A stretch of 64,000 nucleotides of DNA from Rebecca billardiae RCC1528 (Eukaryota; Haptophyta). The notes below the pieces were generated by a model, which did no database searches, was not told the DNA's origin, and saw only the letters and a program-made list of their open reading frames with translations. A program made the translations under genes and the position numbers. Shown one piece after another: positions 20,695 to 32,613 of the stretch (within the stretch, counting starts at the first letter, position 1; each line of letters begins with the position of its first letter). The stretch covers positions 1,364,001-1,428,000 of the forward strand of contig OZ251228.1 in assembly GCA_965240325.2 (NCBI GenBank). The letters run 5' to 3'.

Positions 20695-20829
20695 TTGAGC
20701 CGAAGACGGGCTCAGCCGCTCAGGCAGCTCAGGGGCTTTCTGGGACGGTGCGGGTATGATATAGCCGGTATACAGTCGTAGTACAGTACAAGCGTTTACT
20801 TACTTGATCGAATAATAAACTAAAGTTCC

Positions 20830-22062
20830 TACAGTTTACTAAGAATAAGAGACGCACACAGCTCAGGCAGGCGCTGCGCGAGATTGACGCCCGCCAACTG
20901 TCACCGCCCATGAACATACTATACGTATGTATACCCCCATACTGTCTTGTAGTTGTGCTAAGTACTAGCAACCGACCCATCCGACCTCAAAGGTAATAAA
21001 TTCCCCTTTATAACGGGCTCCGGGTGATCAGACTGGCGGCCGAAGCCTCCACTCTCCAGCCCTACCCTGGCCAGCCCCCAACCAACCCGACCACCCTCAC
21101 CCAACCTCAAACCACTGACCGAGACACCTAGCGCCTTGACACCACTCCACTGTGGACAGCCCGCCTCCAGAGGGGGCGGGACTGGGAGTATGCCATTGCC
21201 AACAGCATACAAGCCCAACACTGTGGGGTGGTCCCAGGTACACGCAGTGCACTGCCTTGCAATTCGAGATCATCGAGTGTGAGCCGAGTCGGCAGACGGG
21301 GCACCCCCTAGGGTGCCCCAGTGTGGGCAGAGGGCCAGCCACTAGCCGATCCCTGTGCGGGGAAGGGGACGGAGGGGACTGTCAGCGAGCCCAGTAGCTG
21401 GGCAGGGGTCTGAGCCACTGGCCCTGGCTGTGAGGCGCCTGTATTTCACTCGTGCGGCTATGGAGGCAGAGGGGGTCATGTCAGACATGATGTGTGCGAC
21501 ATCGGGCATCAAGTCAGTCAGGGCGTGGGCCGCTGTAAAGTAGGACGCAGGTATTTCTACTAACTTGTTACGACGAAATCGATCAAGTCATCAAGTAATA
21601 TACTGTGTTCGGACGACGACGTTTTGTGGACGACGGTGGGGCGAGGACGACGGCGCTGGCGCGCCGCGAGGCGGCCGCAGCCCTCATCCAGGCCTCGCAG
21701 GCGGACGGCTGAACGAATTTTTCCGGCGGCGCTACCATCGGCGACGGCTTCATGGGCGGTGACACAAGGGCGTTCCCGGGATCCTGCCACACGCTCCCGA
21801 AAGCAATGCCCCCCCCTGGGGGGGGGCATTGCTACCGGACTGGCGCGGGCCGTAATCAAATGTACCCGCTTGAAATAGAGGAAGCCAATTTCAATAGGAA
21901 CGCGGTTCGATTTGGCGTTTGACCAGTGCGGGGGCTTCGGCCGCCAGTCTGATCACCCGGAGCCCGTTATAAAGGGGAATTTAAAAAGGGGAACGCCCCT
22001 GTTGGCGGGCGTCAATCTCGCCTGCCTGAGCTGTGTGCGTCTCTTATTCTTAGTAAACTGTA
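20830..22062. mobile_element. Tc1/mariner-type MITE-like element with terminal inverted repeats
   Basis: About 1.23 kb bounded by inverted copies of a 60-67-bp repeat B: 20830-20896 (plus) and 22003-22062 (minus). The outer edges read TA|CAGTTTACTAAG and CTTAGTAAACTG|TA; CAGT ends next to TA are the hallmark of Tc1/mariner elements, which insert at TA. Inside these ends is a second inverted pair, repeat A, at 20997-21074 (minus) and 21933-21983 (plus). The left B copy has a short insertion (CTGCGCG) relative to the right. The interior shows no transposase; open frames are short and unrelated to known families, so the element is non-autonomous. Its right end lies 33 bases before the start codon of the next gene. 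Confidence 0.75.
21802..21833. repeat. Perfect palindrome inside the MITE-like element
   Basis: AGCAATG followed by eight C, a T, nine G and CATTGCT. It can form a stem of about 15 bp with almost no loop. A weaker GGGGCACCC/GGGTGCCCC hairpin lies near 21299-21320. Confidence 0.85.
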
Positions 22063-22095
22063 TGGCGGCCGTCAATTCGACGACCTGACGGGGCG

Positions 22096-24867
22096 ATGCG
22101 CGCAGTCAGTCGGTGGGGATGCTGCGTCGCCGTGTTGGCTGCGGTGCTCGGCGCGCCTAGCAACGCGCGCGTCAGGAGCAATGGTCCTCCAGCGAAACGG
22201 TACCAGCGGGTGAGTCGGTACCAGTGGGTGAGTTGCCGCGCCGACGACAACGCCACCGCAGCAGACCCGGCGGCGGCATCAGTGCGTGCGGCGCTCGCAG
22301 ACGTGGACCTGAGCACCGGGCTGCTGCGCGCGTGGCCGGTGCGCGATACGGACCGCGCCGCGGTGGTGATCATTGCCGAGAGCGACGCGAGCGTGCACGC
22401 AGCCGAGCTCGTCGAGCACTATATCGAGGAGGGGTTTGACCGCGTGTTCTTCCTCGCCAACGACGCGTATGACAGAGAGGGGCTGTGGCTGCGAGAGGCT
22501 CTCGCCGGCATCGACGCGCGGATGTGGGAGGTCACGCCGCTGAGGCACGCGTGCGGCAGCCAAGGCGCCGGGCAGTCTGCCGCCGACGTTGCCGGGCAGG
22601 AGGACCCCATGGCGCATGGCGAGCTCATGAAGTGGTCCAAGTGGCACCTCGCGCAAGAGTCTGCCACCACGTGCTTCCTGCGCAGGCTTCAGGCGGAGGG
22701 CAGCTGGGGCTGGATCGCGCAGGTGGACTCGGACGAGTACCTCCACTCGCGCGCGTGCCCTGCGCGCTCGGTCGTCTCCCTGCTCCGCGAGGAACTCCGC
22801 TCGTGCGCCGTGGTCCATGCGCCATGGCTTTTCTACTCATTCGGCGATCAAGTCGACGAGCCGTGCGGCCGGCAGCGCGCCGCGCTCGGCTGGCGCTGGA
22901 GAGTGGACTCGCGGGCCGTGAACAAGCACAACACGCCGAACGGCTCGCTCCTCGTGCCCAAGTTCGAATCGTCGAGCAACTACGGCAAGTACGTGGCGCG
23001 TGTGAGCTCGACCTCGAGCCTCGGCGTACACTCGCCCGGTGCGGACGGGCTGCGCTGCATGCCGTCGCCAAAGGGCTCCAGAGTGGGTCCCGGGCGGCCG
23101 TTGGGCATCGCTCTCGAGCGGACCCACGCGCGCGGTCAGCCGAGCGCGAGAGCGAGCGCGGACGGCTCCCTCGTTCGCGTCACCGCCAACCCAGTCAACT
23201 GGAAGTGGCCACACGCGCTGGGCCTCCGGCGCGAGGAGCAGGTGGGGTCTCTGCTGATGGCTGTGGCGCACTACCGCCTGAGCAGCCTGGCGCGCTGGCG
23301 CGCGAAGCGCTCGAACGAGTATCCCCTCGCCAAGCGGTACTTCAGTCACTTCGAGAATATCCCGCTGCTGCGCGTGCGCGACGAAACCGCCGAGCTCGCG
23401 CGCGCCAACCGGCGCGAGGTGCGAGACGACTTCATGCAGTCCGTGCGCGCGCCGCTCGCTGCGGCGCGACGGCCGCCCATGGCCGTGCGACGCGCGCCGG
23501 TGCGCGACTCGCGGCTCGTCGTGGGCGAGGATGAGGCGGCAGACGTGGTCATCGGCGCGCACGCCTTCGACAAGCCCCCCGCGCGCTGTGCCGACGCATT
23601 CAGCAGCGGCCTCTTCCCACCATCCGCGTTGGCGGCCGCAGCCGCAAACGTCAGCGTCCGACCACCGGCAGAGTCCGGTGGCTCGCTGCTGCGGCTCGTG
23701 GTCGCGTCGACCGGTTTCGACCGTGACGGCACGATCAGGGCGGCGGTGCAGATGCTGTGCGCTCGCGGCGTGAAGACCGTCGGCCTGGGCGTGCGCTGCC
23801 ACGTGAGCGTCACCACGTACGCTGTGCACAAGCACGTGCTGCGCTCTTGGGCAGCCCTCGTCCGCATGGCATCGCCACGTGCCGAAGGGCCAGCGGCGCG
23901 GCGCGCCATCGCGCAGATCAGGCAGGCCGTGCTGGCGCTCGCGCGTTCAGGCGTGCACGCCGTCGTGGGCCCGCCGTACGGCCAGCTGATGCTCGAGCTC
24001 GCGAGGCAAGCCCCACGCGCCGTCCTCGTTCACGTCGCGCAGCGGCCCAAGCGCTGGGCCGAGCAGCAGCTTCTCGCCGCCCCCGCCTTCCCGCCCAACT
24101 ACAAGCAGGCGGCCACCGTCGTGCTGCGCTGCACGCCCGCCAAGTTGTCGCCGCTCGTGCTGCTTCAGCACGACACGGGGGAGACGCCTGTTCTCGGGCC
24201 GGTGTGCACCACGCTGCAGAACTTCACGGCGGGCGATCTGCTCGCTGCGGGACGCGAGTACGCGGCGCTCAACGCAGCGATGCGCGCTGCACTGCTCAGC
24301 GAGCGGGCGGGCAGCAGCCTCCGCAGCGGCATGTACGTGGCTGCGTGCGTGTCGGTGCGCAGTGCCACGTGGAGGCACGGCGGCACCTGGTCCTGGACGC
24401 GCGCGACAGCTCTTCGTGAGCGCAGTCCTACAGGGAGGCACGGCAGCACCCGGACGAGCGCGACAGCTCTTCGCCTGACAAGGGCGATGGCGAGCGACGT
24501 GGGAAGGCACAGCTTCCTCTGCAACCTCCTCGTCAGCAAAGTCCTGGTGGCCGCGTGCGCGATGGCCATGGAGAGGGAAGTCGAGGCGGTGACGAGAGTC
24601 ACAGCAGCAAGCGAGGCTGAGGCTGCGCGGAGGGCGCGGAGGGGGGTGACGCCGCCGTCACAGCGACGCCTTGGGACGACGAGCACAACCGATGCGCAGC
24701 GACTGTTGCCCGAGCTGCGATGGGCGAGGGTGCTGGAGACCATCGCGAGCGCTGTGGTCGCGCCCAGCTTCATGTGTAACGAGCTGATGCATGACGGCGG
24801 CCCGACGCAGCGATCGCGCGAGCGCAGGCTGCGGAGATCGACTCAGAAGCGCGTCACGGGTGGATGA
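22096..24867 (+). CDS. Secreted glycosyltransferase with a second, possibly sulfotransferase-like, domain
   Basis: Intronless, 923 residues with an N-terminal signal peptide (CCVAVLAAVLGAPSNA). The first half is a GT-A type glycosyltransferase of the GT92/Glyco_tranf_2 kind: AAVVIIAESDASVHAAELVE, HYIEEGFDRVFFL and the metal-binding DSDEYLH at 211-217 in GWIAQVDSDEYLH. The second part (about 535-680) starts VVASTGFDRDGTIRAAVQML and continues VVGPPYGQLMLELARQ and VLVHVAQRPKRWAEQQL; that order resembles Sulfotransfer_4/17 domains (PRTGT...VRDPEKW), but the phosphosulfate-binding residues are poorly kept. The last 220 residues are low-complexity and repetitive. It probably acts in the secretory pathway on surface glycans. 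The second-domain assignment is tentative. Confidence 0.75.
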   Translation: MRAVSRWGCCVAVLAAVLGAPSNARVRSNGPPAKRYQRVSRYQWVSCRADDNATAADPAAASVRAALADVDLSTGLLRAWPVRDTDRAAVVIIAESDASVHAAELVEHYIEEGFDRVFFLANDAYDREGLWLREALAGIDARMWEVTPLRHACGSQGAGQSAADVAGQEDPMAHGELMKWSKWHLAQESATTCFLRRLQAEGSWGWIAQVDSDEYLHSRACPARSVVSLLREELRSCAVVHAPWLFYSFGDQVDEPCGRQRAALGWRWRVDSRAVNKHNTPNGSLLVPKFESSSNYGKYVARVSSTSSLGVHSPGADGLRCMPSPKGSRVGPGRPLGIALERTHARGQPSARASADGSLVRVTANPVNWKWPHALGLRREEQVGSLLMAVAHYRLSSLARWRAKRSNEYPLAKRYFSHFENIPLLRVRDETAELARANRREVRDDFMQSVRAPLAAARRPPMAVRRAPVRDSRLVVGEDEAADVVIGAHAFDKPPARCADAFSSGLFPPSALAAAAANVSVRPPAESGGSLLRLVVASTGFDRDGTIRAAVQMLCARGVKTVGLGVRCHVSVTTYAVHKHVLRSWAALVRMASPRAEGPAARRAIAQIRQAVLALARSGVHAVVGPPYGQLMLELARQAPRAVLVHVAQRPKRWAEQQLLAAPAFPPNYKQAATVVLRCTPAKLSPLVLLQHDTGETPVLGPVCTTLQNFTAGDLLAAGREYAALNAAMRAALLSERAGSSLRSGMYVAACVSVRSATWRHGGTWSWTRATALRERSPTGRHGSTRTSATALRLTRAMASDVGRHSFLCNLLVSKVLVAACAMAMEREVEAVTRVTAASEAEAARRARRGVTPPSQRRLGTTSTTDAQRLLPELRWARVLETIASAVVAPSFMCNELMHDGGPTQRSRERRLRRSTQKRVTGG

Positions 24868-25109
24868 GCAGCCTTGAGGCGGTGATCCCGCGTTATATTA
24901 TTACGCTACTAGGCGCCTGTCGAAGGTACCGCGCGGGCCCGACGAACTGCTGCGTACTGTAGTAGCAGTACGCGTAGTAGTAGTTATTGGTTCATATACG
25001 CGCCCGATGGCGCGGAAAAATAAACAGGATATGACCGCGGAACGCGTCAGCGGTGACATTATATGAGCATCAGCAAATGAATCATCGATGATGATGTACG
25101 TCATCACTG

Positions 25110-28100
25110 TCAGCTGTTGAGCCACACAAGCCCGTCGCTCGCTTGGACGCGCGTGCCAAGGATGCTGATGCCGGACTGCACCGCCTCGAGAGCCTGTGCG
25201 CGCTCATTGGTTCCGAGCTCCGGGCCGAGCGTCCCCGCCAGCTGGTGCACGGATAGCGGCGCCGCCGCGCGCTCGAGCTCGCGCACGATCGCCTGCAGCC
25301 GGGGCGCGACGGCGTGCAAGCAACCCGGCGGTCCGTCGCGTGAGTGGCGCCGAGTGCGGCGCGGGCGGCGCGGGTGCTCACTCCTCGGCGCAACGGCGGG
25401 CGCGGCGTTGCAACGCACCTGCCCGAGTGCCTGCCCCTGCAGCCGCGGCGTGGCCGCATCCGGCTCCGCCGCGCCCGGTGCGCCCCGGGGCACAGCCACC
25501 CCGCTCGCGCGGGGTGACGGGAGCGCAGCGCCCGCGGCCGCGGCGCCCGGCGCGGCCGGCTTGAGCTTCTTGACGAGCGGCACGTCCTCGTCCTCGTCCG
25601 AGGCCGAGGCGGCGGCGCCGTCAGCGCCGCCCGCGGCCGCGCCGCTCGCGCTCTTGCTCTGCCGGGCCGGCCCCTTGGGCTTGCGGATGCAGCGCTGCTT
25701 GAGTGCGCCGGTGCCTCCAAACTTGGGCTTGTCGAGACAGGCGGCACACACGCCACAGTCCTGGAAGCGCCCGCCCTCGGCGCCGCCGTCCGCCGCGGCG
25801 GGCTTGGCGGAGGCGCCGGCGCCGCCCACGCCCATGAGGACGCGCTTCTTGGCGCCGCGGCCTCGTCCGCGCCCGCGCCCGCCGCCGCTCCCGCGCCCGC
25901 CCTCCGCCGCCGCTCCCGCGGCGTCCGCAGCTTCGGCCGCTGACCCTGCCGCGCGCGCAGCAGACGTGCCCGCTGCACCCGCGGTGCTCGCGCCGCCCGC
26001 GCCCACCAGCCCGCGCTTCTTCAGCGGCGGCCCAGCGAGCGGCGACTGCGCCGCCGCGCTCGTGAGCGCGCCGCCACGCGCCGCCGCGGCCGAGCCGGCG
26101 GCGGGCACGACGCCCTTGCGCTTCAGCCCGGCCGCCGGGCCGGGCAGCTTGGCGGCTGGCGGGCGCGCACGCGCGCTCGGCGGAGGCAGCCCCGACGCGG
26201 CTGGCTGCCGCCCGCCGCCCGCCGCGCTCGGCGGCCTGGCGGCGGCCGCACCCGCGCTCGGCTGCGCGCCTCCGCCCTTCGAGTCCGCCGGCGGCGCGCC
26301 GCCCTTCTTCTTCGTGCGCTCGCCCTCGAGCCACTGCAGAAACTGCCCGAGGTTGCGAGCGAGCTTGGCGGCGCCGGCCGGAGCCTTGCCGCCCGCCGCC
26401 GAAGCCGAAGCCTTGCTCGCGCATGTCTTGAGCTCGCGCGAGGCGAGTCTGAACTGCTCGGCCGAGTTGATCAGCTCGGCCCGGCCAAGCGCCGCCGGCA
26501 CCGCGCGGCTCGCCTCGGTGTGCACAAAGTTGCACGGCACCTGCGCGCGCGCGGCGGCGCGGGGGCGGCGTGCACAGCGCGTGAGCTCAGCGCCGCGCGC
26601 GGCCACGCCGCGTCGCTATCGTCGCGCCGGCACGCGAGGCGCCGCACCTTCGCGTCATAGTTGTGCAGCTGCTTCACGATCTCCACCGCCGCGACCAGCG
26701 CGCAGTCTTCCGCCGCCTGCGCGCGCCTCTGCGCCGCGGCGGGCTGGCCGAGCTCCAGCACCGTGCCCGCCGCCGAGCGCACGAAGACCTGAGGCTTGGC
26801 GCCCGACTTTGCGACTCGGCCGCGCGGCACGCCGCCGGCGAGATATGGCGCATAGTCGACCGAGATGCGCTGCACGTTGGGCACACTCGCGCGCACACGC
26901 ACACGCAGCGGCGCGCCGCCAGGCACGCTCAGCCCGAGCACGAGCTCCGCGGAGATCGACACCGTGAGCGGCTTGGGCGGCGGCGCGGCCGCCGCGCCGC
27001 CGCCGCCGGCTGCGGCGCCCGTGGCCTTCTGTGACGCCGACGCCTCGCGCACCGCCTTGAAGACGCCCATCGTGCGCCCGCTGCCCGCGGCGGAGGACAC
27101 GGAGACGCAGAAGTGGTCGAGCACCCAGTGCGCGCCGGGCGGCTCGCGCGCGCCCAGCTCCAGCTCGCGCTCGGTGAGGGCAACGACGGTGCCTGCATCT
27201 GCCGAGCCCGCGGCGGCAGCCGGTGCCGCGGCGGCCGCCGCTCCGCTCGCCGCGCCCGCGCGCGCACCCGGTTGCTCCGTGCTCCCCGGTACGCAGAAGT
27301 GCTCGGCGTAGCCCTCCGACGGCCCGCCCAGCGCGAAGAGGCCGCTGGCAGTCTGGACGCACATCAGCGGCTGCACCGGCCTGGGTGGGGCCGACTGCTC
27401 GGCGGCGCCGGCGGCCGGGCGCTCGGCCGTGTCACGAGATGCGATCTCGGGGCGAGATGCGATCTCGGGGCGAGATGCGATCTCGGGCGAGGCCGATGCG
27501 ATCAGCAGTGCGGACGAGAGCGCGCACAGCCGGACCCACACGCCGCCCGTGGGCATGCCGTCCTCCGCCATCGCGCCCGCCTCGGCCTCCGCCGCCACCG
27601 CCGCCGAGGCCTGCTGCTGCTGCTGCGGCGGCTGCGGCTGCGGCTCCGCCCCGCGCCTCGGCTGCTCTGCGGGCGCAAGCGGCATCAGGCCAACTACCGA
27701 GTAACCCTGGGCGCTGCCCGCCTTGCTCGCGCCCCACAGCTCGGCGAGCGGCGCCAGCGAGCCGTCAGGCGCGCGCACCGATACCTGCCGCAGCCAGCGG
27801 CACTTGCCCAGCTGCACCGCGCTGGGCGGCGCCGCGCCGTCCTTGGCGCGCGTGCCGAGCACTACGAGGTACGCGCGGCGCGTCGCAGGCACCGCGCCCG
27901 AGCGCGCCAGCGCGCCTTCGTCGAGCGGCACGCTGGGCGACGCGCCTGGCGCGACGACGAGCGCGCGCGCGAACGAGTCGCGCGGCGCGCACGCGTCGTA
28001 CCACCCCGCCGCCGTGCGCACGCGCAGCGCGAGCGGCTGCAGCGAGAGCAGCACGCTCTCGCGCACGGCTGTCGTGCGCACCGTGGCCGCGGCGCGCTGA

Positions 28101-29740
28101 CCTGACGACTCGAGCAGCTGGCCTCGCAGCGTGAGCCCGCGCGCCTCGAGCTCGGGCGGCGGGTTGGCGCGCGCGTGGAGCAGCTCGGCCGCGCGCGGCG
28201 GCGCCCCCGCCGCGTCCACGATCTCGTAATCCACCACCCGCCAGCGCGAGAGGCCGCCCACCAGTCCGGACACAAAGTCCGGAGCGGCCGCGCTCAGCGC
28301 CGCCTCGTCCAGCTGGCGCTCGGCGCCCGGCGCCGGCGGCGCGCCGGCGGCGGCGGACGCGGCGAGGAGCTCGGCGGCGGCGGCGGCGTCGGCGGAGGGC
28401 GCGCCCGCCAGCTTCTCGCGCAGCTTCGCGCGCGACGCGGCGATGCGCTCCTGCAGGGCGCGCATGCCCTCCTCGCCGCCACCAGCGTCGGCGCCGCCCG
28501 CGGCGCCGCCCGAGGCGCCGCGCTGCCGCTGCCGATCCTGCGCCGCCGCCAGCTTCTCCTGCATCGTCGCGAGCGCGGCGGCCTCGTCCGCCGCGCTCTT
28601 CGGCCCGCGCACGCGCCCCTCCACCTTCACGCGCTCGCGGTACAGCCTGTCCTTGATCGCCTTGGCCGCCTTCTCCACCGTGGTGTAACCGCCGTAACCG
28701 CCAGCCGGCTGGCGCACTCCGAGCCGCTGGATGATCACGCGGAGCGAGTGCAGCTTGAGCTGCTTGAGCTCGCCCTCGGTGAAGGCGCGGAGGTCGGCCG
28801 CGCTCATCTGCCGCACCGCGCGCGCCTCGTCGTCGTCATCCACCTCGTCCGCGTCAGGCGGCGCGGCGGCGGGCGGCGCGGCGGCGGGCGCGTGCGAGGC
28901 GGCGGCGGCAGCGGTGAAAGCCGCCGCTGTGGCGCCGCCGCCGCCCTGGCCGCTCGCGCCGTCCGGGCTGGCCGCGGCGGCGTGGACGGGCTTGGGCGGG
29001 TGGACGGCCTCGACGCCATCCTTCGCCTGCGCCCGCGCCGCCCCCGGCGAAACCGCCGCCTCGACGACCGCCGTGCCCGTCCGCGCCTCGAGCAGCGTGC
29101 CGAGGCCGAGGCCGAGGGCCTCAGCAGGCAGAACTGCGCGCACGCGCGCGCGCACGCGACCGCCGGCGATCGTCATCAGCCCGAGGCGGACGTGAGGGAG
29201 CACTGCGAACGAACCATCGTCGTCCGCATCGTCCGCGTCCTCATCCTCCTCGTCTGCGGCGGGGGCCCGCGCATGCTCCTCGTCCGTCGCTGGGGCCGAC
29301 GCCGCGGGCGCGTGCTCGGCCGTCCGATCTGGGGCCTCGTCATCGCTGTCGTCGACGTCGACGATGGCGGCGCGCTTTTTGGCCGCCCCGAACGCCTCGG
29401 TGAAGCGCACGCTCTGCACGCGCCGGCGCTGGGAGCGCCGGCCGCCGTCGCGCGCGTGCTCGCCCTCGTCGTGCGCCTCGTCGCACCGCTCCTGCAGCCT
29501 CGCCTGGAGATGCGCGACGCGCGCGCGGAGCTCAGCAAGCTCGACCATCGCGACGTGGGAGGCGGATGCGCGCGCGTCGCGTGCGCCGTGTGCCCACCGT
29601 GCGCTGCTCGGCGCGAGCGCACAGGGTGCGCGCGGGCCTTCAAGCCGCACGTCGCGCTGTGGCGCGCGTCGAGATCTCAGATCGTCGTTGCTCTCGTCCG
29701 GCGCGCGCGTGAGCAAGCGCAGGCGTTGGTCAACATCCAT
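25110..29740 (-). CDS. Large CXXC zinc-finger protein
   Basis: Two exons on the minus strand, 29740-26648 and 26540-25110, with a 107-nt intron; the splice joins HNYDAK to VPCNFVHTEA in frame, about 1,507 residues. The frame opens at 29740, but a Met at 29548 (MVELAELRARV, coiled coil) is an equally good start because the first 64 residues look like translated 5' UTR. Features: acidic stretches, a SAP-like helix pair (SAADLRAFTEGELKQLKLHS), a region with VGGLSRWRVVDYEIVDAAG of unknown fold, Ala/Gly/Lys-rich linkers, and a CXXC-type finger (DCGVCAACLDKPKFGGTGAL, KQRC), which in other proteins (DNMT1, KDM2, MLL) binds unmethylated CpG. Only the second half of the usual two-zinc CXXC module is present. 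The C terminus looks like a small winged helix. It is probably a nuclear chromatin protein. Confidence 0.75.
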
Positions 29741-29829
29741 CCCTTACCCGGCAAGCCGTATCGACCAATCACAGGCCTTGCAAGTGTTCGGCACACGGCG
29801 CCGATCGCGGGCGAAAGGGCGTTGGCACC

Positions 29830-30900
29830 ATGCTGGGCCGCCTCGTGAAGCGCGCGGCGCTGCCGGCCTTCCGGCCACAGGCACGAGTCTTCCGCACGTC
29901 GGCGGTGGCGCGCGCTGGGCAGGGGTCGCACATTGTACGCGCGCGCTTCCTCCCCCCCGGCGCGCGCGTCGGCGCCGCCGAGGCCGCGCGCGCGTCGGCC
30001 GAGCGCTTGAGACGTGCACGCCCGGCGTGCGCGCGCAGCACCGAGATGAGCCAGGGAACACGGAGGACACACACTTCGAGTTCACGCCCGAGTCGGAGGC
30101 CAAGCTGCAGATGTACCTCTCGCGCTACCCCGACACGCCGCAGGGCAGGATGAGCGTCATCATGCCCGCGCTGTGGGTCGTGCAGCAGCAGCTCGATGAG
30201 GCGAACAAGACGCTCAAGCCGGTGCCTGCCAAGGAAGGCATCCACATGTTCGACGAGCCGCAGGGCTCGGGGGGCTGGGTGCCGCTCGCGGCGATGAACC
30301 AGATCGCCGATCGTCTCGGCTGCTCGCGCATGGCGGTGTACGAGGTCGCCACCTTCTTCACCATGTACAACCGCCAGAAGCGAGGCAAGTTCCACATCCA
30401 GCTGTGCGCGACCACGCCGTGCATGGTCTGCGGGGCGTACGACGTGATGCACGCGATCGAGCAGCACCTGGGGATTAAGAACGGCGAGACGAGCGCGGAC
30501 GGCATGTTCACGCTGACGGAGGTCGAGTGCCTCGGCGCATGCGTCAACGCGCCCATGGTGCAGGTGCGCGCTCCCGCGTTCGCGCGGCCGCGCCGGGGCG
30601 GCTGGCGGCGCGCCGCGCCGGACAGGGCGCGCGTCCGTCGCTCACGAGTCGCGACGCACCACGCACGACGCCCACGCGCGTCCTGCGCGCGCGCCCGCGC
30701 AGATCAACGACCACTTCTACGAGGACCTGACCCCGGAGAACACCATCAAGCTGCTGGACGACCTCAAGGCAGGAAACCCGGTCAAGATCGGCCCGCAGAA
30801 CGAGCGGTACAACTCGCTCGGTCCGCAGGGGCGCACCAGCCTGTTCGGCGAGCCCCAAGGGCCGTACTGCCGCGACCTGTCTGAGATCCCCGAGCCATGA
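29830..30900 (+). CDS. NDUFV2: NADH:ubiquinone oxidoreductase 24-kDa subunit (complex I)
   Basis: Peripheral-arm subunit of mitochondrial complex I that carries the N1a 2Fe-2S cluster. Three exons: 29830-29934, 30039-30563 and 30703-30900 (introns 104 and 139 nt, all phase 0), 275 residues. The first exon is an Arg/Ala-rich mitochondrial presequence (MLGRLVKRAALPAF). Cluster ligands: C158 and C163 in CATTPC, C199 and C203 in CLGAC. The family pattern is clear: VYEVATFFTMYN, EVECLGACVNAPMVQ, INDHFYEDLT. Compared with the human protein there is an insertion of about 20 residues after VVQQQLDEANK. The start codon is 89 bp from the divergent CXXC frame. Confidence 0.97.
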
Positions 30901-32500
<1,600 letters not shown>

Positions 32501-32555
32501 GGCGTCAATCTCGCCTGCCTGAGCTGTGTGCGTCTCTTATTCTTAGTAAACTGTA
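32501..32555 (-). mobile_element. MITE terminus, repeat B copy
   Basis: Reverse-strand copy of repeat B, reading GGCGTCAATCTCGCCTGCCT onward to CTTAGTAAACTG|TA. The ACTG|TA edge faces the ankyrin gene. The rest of the parent element is not evident to the left. Confidence 0.85.
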
Positions 32556-32613
32556 CGCATCCCGAGGTCGACGTCGAATCAGTCGTCATCAGATTGAGTT
32601 ATCATTCTCCTCG

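Larger units (their letters stand above)
20119..20829. other. Intergenic region with repeats
   Basis: About 710 bases without a gene. It has an AT-rich patch (20220-20335), a perfect hairpin at 20612-20642 and a partial copy of dispersed repeat A at 20656-20694. I see no coding frame. Confidence 0.6.
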
